A DNA stretch of 64,000 nt, taken from Cyanobacteria bacterium RI_101. Lineage in GTDB: Bacteria > Cyanobacteriota > Cyanobacteriia > Cyanobacteriales > Microcystaceae. How positions within the stretch are numbered: position 1 is the stretch's first letter; every line of letters starts with the position of its first letter. The DNA is taken from the NCBI GenBank assembly GCA_016471375.1, contig WGLZ01000015.1, positions 62,001 to 126,000 of the forward strand, given 5' to 3'. The notes beneath the pieces were generated by a model, which saw only the letters and a program-made list of their open reading frames with translations, was not told where the DNA came from and ran no database searches. Shown piece by piece: positions 58,662 through 64,000 of this stretch. Position numbers and translations under genes: made by a program.

Positions 58662-59882
58662 ATGACGCCCAACGCGCTCCTGAAACAGACCCACTTTCGT
58701 CGTCTCTGGTTTGGGCAAACCTTGATTTACTGCGGCGCCCAATTCTGGTTTGTCGCCCTGACCTGGCTGGTTCTGCAAAAAACAGGGTCAGGGATTGCCC
58801 TCGGCGCGGCGCTGATGGCGGGCGCGATTCCTCGGGCCGTCCTGATGCTCCTTGGCGGCGCCGTTAGCGATCGTTTTCATCCCAACGTCGTCGTCGCCGT
58901 CTCCAGCGCCGCTAACACAGTACTGACAGGCGCCTTAACCCTGCTTCTACTAACAAACGCCTTCACCCTTTACGGAGTTGTCGCGCTTTCAGCCCTATCC
59001 GGCGTTTCCGAAGCTTTCTTATATCCGGCGCTTCTGACGCTATTGCCCCATGTTGTCCCCAAAGCTCGCCTAGTTCAGGCTAACGCTTGGATGCAGGGAA
59101 GCGAGCAGATCAGCAATATTTTGGGGCCGACGATGGCCGGTCTGGCCATCGGCTCCGTTGGGTTAACCGCGGCCTTTATCTTCAACACCGCCTTATTCGC
59201 CGCCGGCGCCGTCTATATTTATCGGGCGCGAACTTCGTCGCCGCCGATTGCGGCGCCCTTAAAATCCCAGACCCTCGCCCAAAGCATCGGAGACGGGTTA
59301 TCCTACGCCGCCCAACATCCCGCCATCCGGGCCAGTTTGCTATTAATCGCCATGATTAACTTCGCCGTGCTCGGCCCCATCGTGGTTGGCGTGGCGGAAT
59401 TGGTGACTATTCGTTTAGGGGGAAGCGCCGTCACCTTCGGCGGCTTGCAAGCCGCTTACGGGATTGGAGCCTTAGCGGGAGTCTGGATCGCTAGTCGATT
59501 GGAGGGCGTTCAGCGCCTGCAAACCCCCCTAGGTTTATTAGCGGGCTTTCTGGGATTAGGACTCATGGCGCTTGGCTTTGTTTTGGAGACTTGGAGCGCC
59601 GCGATAGTTCTATTGCTCATGGGCATTGGCGGCGGTATTGTGGGAGTATTAGCGCTCACTTGGCTTCAACGGGAAACCGCGATGGCCATGCAAGGGCGGA
59701 TGATGGGTCTTGTGATGTTTGCCTCGGTAGCGCTTGATCCCTTCTCTCAAGGGATTTCTGGCGCGTTGCTTGAGACAAGTTTAACGGGCTTATTTCTCAG
59801 CGCCGGCGCCGTCCTATTAGTCGTAGCTCTGATGTCATTACTGAGTCAAGCTAGAGCGAGAAAATCTACGGTCAGGCGTTAA
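58662..59882 (+). CDS. MFS transporter
   Basis: RRLWFGQTLIYCGAQFWFVALTWLVLQKTGSGIALGAALMAGAIPRAVLMLLGGAVSDRF. Confidence 0.9.
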   Translation: MTPNALLKQTHFRRLWFGQTLIYCGAQFWFVALTWLVLQKTGSGIALGAALMAGAIPRAVLMLLGGAVSDRFHPNVVVAVSSAANTVLTGALTLLLLTNAFTLYGVVALSALSGVSEAFLYPALLTLLPHVVPKARLVQANAWMQGSEQISNILGPTMAGLAIGSVGLTAAFIFNTALFAAGAVYIYRARTSSPPIAAPLKSQTLAQSIGDGLSYAAQHPAIRASLLLIAMINFAVLGPIVVGVAELVTIRLGGSAVTFGGLQAAYGIGALAGVWIASRLEGVQRLQTPLGLLAGFLGLGLMALGFVLETWSAAIVLLLMGIGGGIVGVLALTWLQRETAMAMQGRMMGLVMFASVALDPFSQGISGALLETSLTGLFLSAGAVLLVVALMSLLSQARARKSTVRR

Positions 59883-59904
59883 ATTTGGCGAGTGTCAATC
59901 TGCT

Positions 59905-59946
59905 GAAGTCCATCTTCTCAGTCGGCGTTTGTTGGGACGCTTTCGC
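59905..59946 (+). pseudogene. remnant of murJ 3' end (direct repeat of 54024-54065)
   Basis: 37/42 identical; all 5 differences synonymous third positions; decodes EVHLLSRRLLGRFR. Confidence 0.85.
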
Positions 59947-60874
59947 CAGCGCCGAGCCAAGCCTCCACCCCAAACCCGAGCGCCCGTTTCGGCCCGCCCC
60001 ATTGGGCCGCCCATTGAAGCGCGTTGCGGCGACCTATTTCAGTCTCCAGCGCCGAGGAATAGATAATTTTATCGTCTGGAATTTGTTGTAACCAAGCGGC
60101 TAACCTCTGGGGAGCGCCGAGAAGAGCGACTTTCAAAACGTATAAACCGGGCCAATCCTCCCTAAAGAGGCGCTCTAGCATTTTCCCAGAGCTAAGGGAC
60201 TCATCCAGGGCGATGGGGGTGGCGAAATCTTGAGCTAAACGTCGCATTTCTGACAGTTGGGACGGCGCTAGGGGTTGTTCTAGAAACTCAATTCGTCTCC
60301 AACGATCCGCGAGCGCCAGCCATTTTTGGCTTTCCGTTACAGTTAAAGCTCCGTTGGCGTCTAGGCGTAATTGGGCGTTAGGGGGCAATTTTTCTAGAAT
60401 CCGGGGCAGTTCGGCGCTTTCCGTTTCAAACTCCCGACGGCCAATTTTCCACTTATAAACCGGAAAGGAGGGTAAGTTTTCCAGAACCGGCAGGCCGTCC
60501 CGGTCTAGAGGGAGGAGGTAACTATAAGGCCAGTTCTGGGGCGGCAAAAAAGAGGGGGATTCTAGGGCCAACAGCGCCGAGGCGAAGGCGAACTGACAAC
60601 AGGGGAGGCGATCCGGGATCGGGTCTAAATCTTCCCGTCGGGGCCGGGGCGGAAAGTTTTGGCAAAACTCTAGGGCGGCTGGGTAGGTTTCGGAGCCAAA
60701 CTCCGGCAGGGGCGCGATTTCTCCTTGACCTTGACGCCTGTTCTCGTCTTCTAGCGTCACAATGATTCCCCGGCGCTCGCTCCAGAATCCCCAAGGCATG
60801 GCTAAGGGGCGCCGGAAGGGAATCCGGTAGGGACTATAGCGGTAGCGGTAGTCTCGCCGGCGCCGATGGGTCAT
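59918..60874 (-). CDS. menC: o-succinylbenzoate synthase
   Basis: YRIPFRRPL, LRLDANGALTVTESQKW, IEFLEQPL, IALDESL, KVALLGAPQRL, YSSALETEIGR enolase-superfamily motifs. Confidence 0.9.
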   Translation of the reverse strand: MTHRRRRDYRYRYSPYRIPFRRPLAMPWGFWSERRGIIVTLEDENRRQGQGEIAPLPEFGSETYPAALEFCQNFPPRPRREDLDPIPDRLPCCQFAFASALLALESPSFLPPQNWPYSYLLPLDRDGLPVLENLPSFPVYKWKIGRREFETESAELPRILEKLPPNAQLRLDANGALTVTESQKWLALADRWRRIEFLEQPLAPSQLSEMRRLAQDFATPIALDESLSSGKMLERLFREDWPGLYVLKVALLGAPQRLAAWLQQIPDDKIIYSSALETEIGRRNALQWAAQWGGPKRALGFGVEAWLGAGESVPTNAD

Positions 60875-61425
60875 GGAAGCGGCGGGTTCTCCAGTAAGCT
60901 CACCGTATCCTTCACCTCGGCAAAGACCGGAATCGGCGCCGGAAAGCGGGAGAGTTGGCTTTGGGTTTCCCGACCCCGCCCCGTCAGGGCTAAAAGGGGA
61001 CGACAACCGGCGCTGAGCGCCGCCTCTAGGTCGCTGGGCGCGTCTCCGAGAAAGTAGGAGTCTGTTAAAGAGAGTCCATAGCGAGCGGCGGCCTGCCGGA
61101 GCATCCAGGGGGACGGCTTACGGCAGGGGCATCCGTCCTGGGGGGCGTGGGGACAGTAGAAAATATCGGTAAAGCGCACGCCTTCGGCGCCGTAAAGGAG
61201 TTTCAGCCGCTCATGGACGGCTTCCATGTCTTGCTCGCTAAAATAACCGCGACCGATTCCGGCTTGGTTGGTGATGATAATCAGTAAAAAACCGGCTTCT
61301 TGCCAGCGCCGGAGGGCGGGGGCGGCGCCGTTGGGTAAAACGACCTGCTCCGGTCGGCTCAGGTAGGGGATATAGTCGATTAAAACGCCGTCCCGGTCGA
61401 GGAAAAGCGCTCTAGCGGCGTTCAT
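60871..61425 (-). CDS. gmhB: D-glycero-beta-D-manno-heptose-1,7-bisphosphate 7-phosphatase-like (HAD-IIIA)
   Basis: ALFLDRDGVLIDYIPYLSRPEQV, IITNQAGIGRGYFSE, CPHAPQDGCPCRKPSPWML, FLGDAPSDLEAA; Met at 61425 preferred. Confidence 0.9.
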   Translation of the reverse strand: MNAARALFLDRDGVLIDYIPYLSRPEQVVLPNGAAPALRRWQEAGFLLIIITNQAGIGRGYFSEQDMEAVHERLKLLYGAEGVRFTDIFYCPHAPQDGCPCRKPSPWMLRQAAARYGLSLTDSYFLGDAPSDLEAALSAGCRPLLALTGRGRETQSQLSRFPAPIPVFAEVKDTVSLLENPPLP

Positions 61426-62035
61426 GGGTCTTGACTCGGACTCCGGCGCCGGAGTCCTGGGACAAAAAGAGTCGGGCTTCCACCTGTTCGCAAATGTGAT
61501 GGTAGGTGATGAGATGAATTTCTTGAACGTAGGGGGTATTTTTTTCCGCCACAAAGAGGGGATAATCCGCAAACTCTTGGAGCAACCCGCCCTGATGACC
61601 CGCCATGCCGATGGTGTAGAGTCCCCGGTCTTTAGCGGTCTTGAGCGCGTGGAGCACGTTGGAGGATTTGCCGGAGGTGGAAATGCCCCAAAGGACGTCT
61701 CCCGGTTGTCCCAGCGCCTCCACCTGGCGGGAAAAGACAATATCAAAACTGTAATCATTGGCCAGCGCCGTGAGACTGGAGCCGTTGGTGGTGAGGGCGA
61801 TGGCTCCCAGCGCCGGTCGGTGAAATTGAAAGCGTCCCACAAATTCGGCGGCGATGTGTTGGGCGTCCGCGGCGGAGCCGCCGTTACCGCAAACGAGGAG
61901 TTTACGGCCCTGACGAAATTGCTCCGTTAGGAGGGCGATGGTCTGCTCAATGGCTTGGCAGTAGGCGGCGCTGAAGGCCGACTCTAGGCAATGGAGGCGT
62001 CTTTGCGCCCAGACTGGCAGACCTGTTGCTCCCAT
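61412..62035 (-). CDS. gmhA: SIS-domain sedoheptulose-7-phosphate isomerase
   Basis: KLLVCGNGGSAADAQHIAAEFVGRF, LWGISTSGKSSNVLHAL. Confidence 0.92.
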   Translation of the reverse strand: MGATGLPVWAQRRLHCLESAFSAAYCQAIEQTIALLTEQFRQGRKLLVCGNGGSAADAQHIAAEFVGRFQFHRPALGAIALTTNGSSLTALANDYSFDIVFSRQVEALGQPGDVLWGISTSGKSSNVLHALKTAKDRGLYTIGMAGHQGGLLQEFADYPLFVAEKNTPYVQEIHLITYHHICEQVEARLFLSQDSGAGVRVKTHERR

Positions 62036-62143
62036 AGTTAACCCAGTGATAAAAAAGAGATAATTTGAACTGAATCCAAGGCCGAGTTGGAAACCCTATT
62101 GTAAGGGACGGGAGACGTTGACGGCGCTCCGGGGTTAGAGACG

Positions 62144-62252
62144 GTCGGGTCTCCCAGGATGTTGCGGCGAAGAGGGAGGGAGTTTCAGATTACAGATTAC
62201 AGATTACAGATTTCAGTCGGGTCTCCCAGGATGTTGCGGCGAAGAGGGAGGG
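62144..62252. repeat. 37-bp perfect direct repeat flanking a heptamer STRR
   Basis: gtcgggtctcccaggatgttgcggcgaagagggaggg at 62144-62180 and 62216-62252; between them (cagatta)n. Confidence 0.92.
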
Positions 62253-62459
62253 TTTCTCCATCTCCACTGGTCGGTAAAGGCGCTGAAAAGCGCCGATTGG
62301 GGTCTAAATCGCTCCGTAATGGCGCTTAATTTCCGTAACAGTTCAGTGAAAAAAGGGTCGATTGAGGTATTGTCAGTGACATTGATCACTAGCGGCGGTG
62401 ATTTGGATCGGCCATAATAGGGGGTGAACGTTGACTTCGGGTTATTGGGAGCGGGGGAG

Positions 62460-63848
62460 ATGGGTCACCCTAAACTGTCTCTGTATTTACTCACTAAAAA
62501 CCGGCCCGGCGCCGGGGGTTTTGTGTTGCCCCTGGTGATGATGGTGGGTTTGGTCATCGCCATTGTGGGGGTGGTGATGCTCCAGCAGTCCCGGTCGGAT
62601 CAGATCGGCGCTCTTAATCAGCAGTTCGCCGCCAAGTCCCTGAGCATGGCGGAGGTGGGGGTGACGCGACTCCAGGATTTGCTCAATAAAAACCGTTACC
62701 TAGCCATGTTTCCTGATTGCGTTTCGGGGCGTAACAGTAGCGGCGTCTGTCAAGACTCTTCCGCCGGCGCTCAAAAAAGCTGGGCCAATGTGACCAATAT
62801 TCCCTTGTTAACGGTCTGCGGCGCGGCGGGGAACCCGAGCCAGGTGCAAAGTCTGGCCTCTAGCCAAGCTTGGATTCCAGTCAACAGCGCCGACCCCAAT
62901 CAGGGAGAATACCGGCTTTTAACTTATCAATATACGCCGACGGCGGGAACGGCGCCGGGCACGGGCATTTTAACGGTGGAGGGCCGGGTTAACGCCTCTT
63001 CCCAAACCAGTAATTCTTTGTCCCGCTTGGAGGTGAAAATTCCGGTGGAGCCGGGGCCGATTCTTCAGGACGGGGTGCCGGGGGTCTGGCTCCAGTCCGG
63101 CGCGACGGGAAATAATACCATTCAGGGGGATGTGCTGATCAATGATTGCGGGACGAGTTTGTCGGGCATTACGGTGACGGGAACCGATCCCGATACAGGG
63201 CAACCCTACGCGGCCAAATACACGGCCATGGAGTTTCCCGACCTGCCGACGGGCGTCACTCCGGCCAATACGCTGAATAATCCTTCCGGGACGATTACGT
63301 TGCCGCGGCTTTCGGGAACGACTATCGATACGCCCAACGCCCAGGGGATCTATGAATATGCGGTTAACGACATCAACTTCCAGGGCGGCACCAATACCTT
63401 AACCATCACTCCCGGTTACAAGGTGCGCTTTTACCTTCAGGGCAGTATCAATGTGGGTTCCAATAGCGATATTGTCCACACCTGCGTCGGCTATACCCCC
63501 ACTAGCGGTTGCAAACCCACGGATTTCCAAATTTTTGGCTATGGTCAGCCGGTGGTGAATGGGACAAATATTACTCGGCCCAAAATGTGTATGTCGGGTA
63601 ATAATATGTTAGAGGCGTTTATTTTAGCGCCGGAATACACTATCGGCGTGGCGGGAACCGGCGGCGGCGTGGGCGGCGTCAAGGGCACGGTCTGGGCCTA
63701 CGATTGGTCAAATTCCGGCGGTTGCGGCTCCTCTACCAATAATATTGTGGTAGTTCAACAAGCCCGCTGGGAGGATTTGGGTCTAGAACCCAAGAACACG
63801 CCCCCTTCTCTGAAAAATGTCGCTAGTTGGTCGAGGCAAGGTCAATGA
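62460..63848 (+). CDS. PilX/HpsA-like prepilin-type secreted protein
   Basis: GAGGFVLPLVMMVGLVIAIVGVVMLQQSRSDQIGALNQQFAAKSLSMAEVGVTRLQDLL N-terminal pilin-like helix; ORF opens at GTG 62424. Confidence 0.7.
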   Translation: MGHPKLSLYLLTKNRPGAGGFVLPLVMMVGLVIAIVGVVMLQQSRSDQIGALNQQFAAKSLSMAEVGVTRLQDLLNKNRYLAMFPDCVSGRNSSGVCQDSSAGAQKSWANVTNIPLLTVCGAAGNPSQVQSLASSQAWIPVNSADPNQGEYRLLTYQYTPTAGTAPGTGILTVEGRVNASSQTSNSLSRLEVKIPVEPGPILQDGVPGVWLQSGATGNNTIQGDVLINDCGTSLSGITVTGTDPDTGQPYAAKYTAMEFPDLPTGVTPANTLNNPSGTITLPRLSGTTIDTPNAQGIYEYAVNDINFQGGTNTLTITPGYKVRFYLQGSINVGSNSDIVHTCVGYTPTSGCKPTDFQIFGYGQPVVNGTNITRPKMCMSGNNMLEAFILAPEYTIGVAGTGGGVGGVKGTVWAYDWSNSGGCGSSTNNIVVVQQARWEDLGLEPKNTPPSLKNVASWSRQGQ

Positions 63849-64000
63849 AAACTCCTATTTTTTCGGCTCGTCTGAGTCTTTTTCTCCTCACCCGCCGGCG
63901 CCGGCAGGGCTTCAGTATGCTGGAGGTTTTGGTGGCGCTGTTTGCGGCGTTCTTTTTCCTCATGGGCACCATGAACGCGATGGTGGTCGCTGCGGTGATG
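63845..64000 (+). CDS. prepilin-type N-terminal cleavage/methylation protein, truncated at window end
   Basis: RRQGFSMLEVLVALFAAFFFLMG class III signal; ATGA overlap with upstream stop. Confidence 0.85.
   Translation, partial: MKTPIFSARLSLFLLTRRRRQGFSMLEVLVALFAAFFFLMGTMNAMVVAAVM

Overview
The window is a GC-rich cyanobacterial chromosome segment. Supporting genes include por, frr-pyrH, hemH with a C-terminal CAB/HLIP-like tail, a CRR6 homologue, a PSI accumulation factor homologue, menC and hps/pilin-like genes. Most of it is ordinary housekeeping and envelope or signalling genes. No rRNA, tRNA, CRISPR array or transposase was recognised. Accessory parts are: (i) an AT-rich two-gene OLD/AAA-ATPase + DUF3226 (TOPRIM-like) module at 54.1-56.06 kb that looks like a PARIS/OLD-type defence system; (ii) a TetR/COQ4-like/DUF2721/MFS block beside it; (iii) a decayed coiled-coil gene block at 49.5-50.7 kb; (iv) a DUF1778/GNAT toxin-antitoxin pair; (v) a sulfide-oxidation cluster (persulfide dioxygenase, SQR, TauE); (vi) a TPP-decarboxylase/GMC oxidoreductase/DJ-1-PfpI cluster. 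The most unusual structural signal is that both the 54-59.9 kb block and the 49.5-50.8 kb block are flanked by direct repeats of the 3' end of the neighbouring gene (murJ and DUF2214), as if cargo entered at gene 3' ends and displaced the original end. There is also a dispersed hairpin with a conserved GAGC..CGA loop and compensatory stem changes, and a strong excess of the palindrome GGCGCC with no HIP1 (GCGATCGC) noticed.
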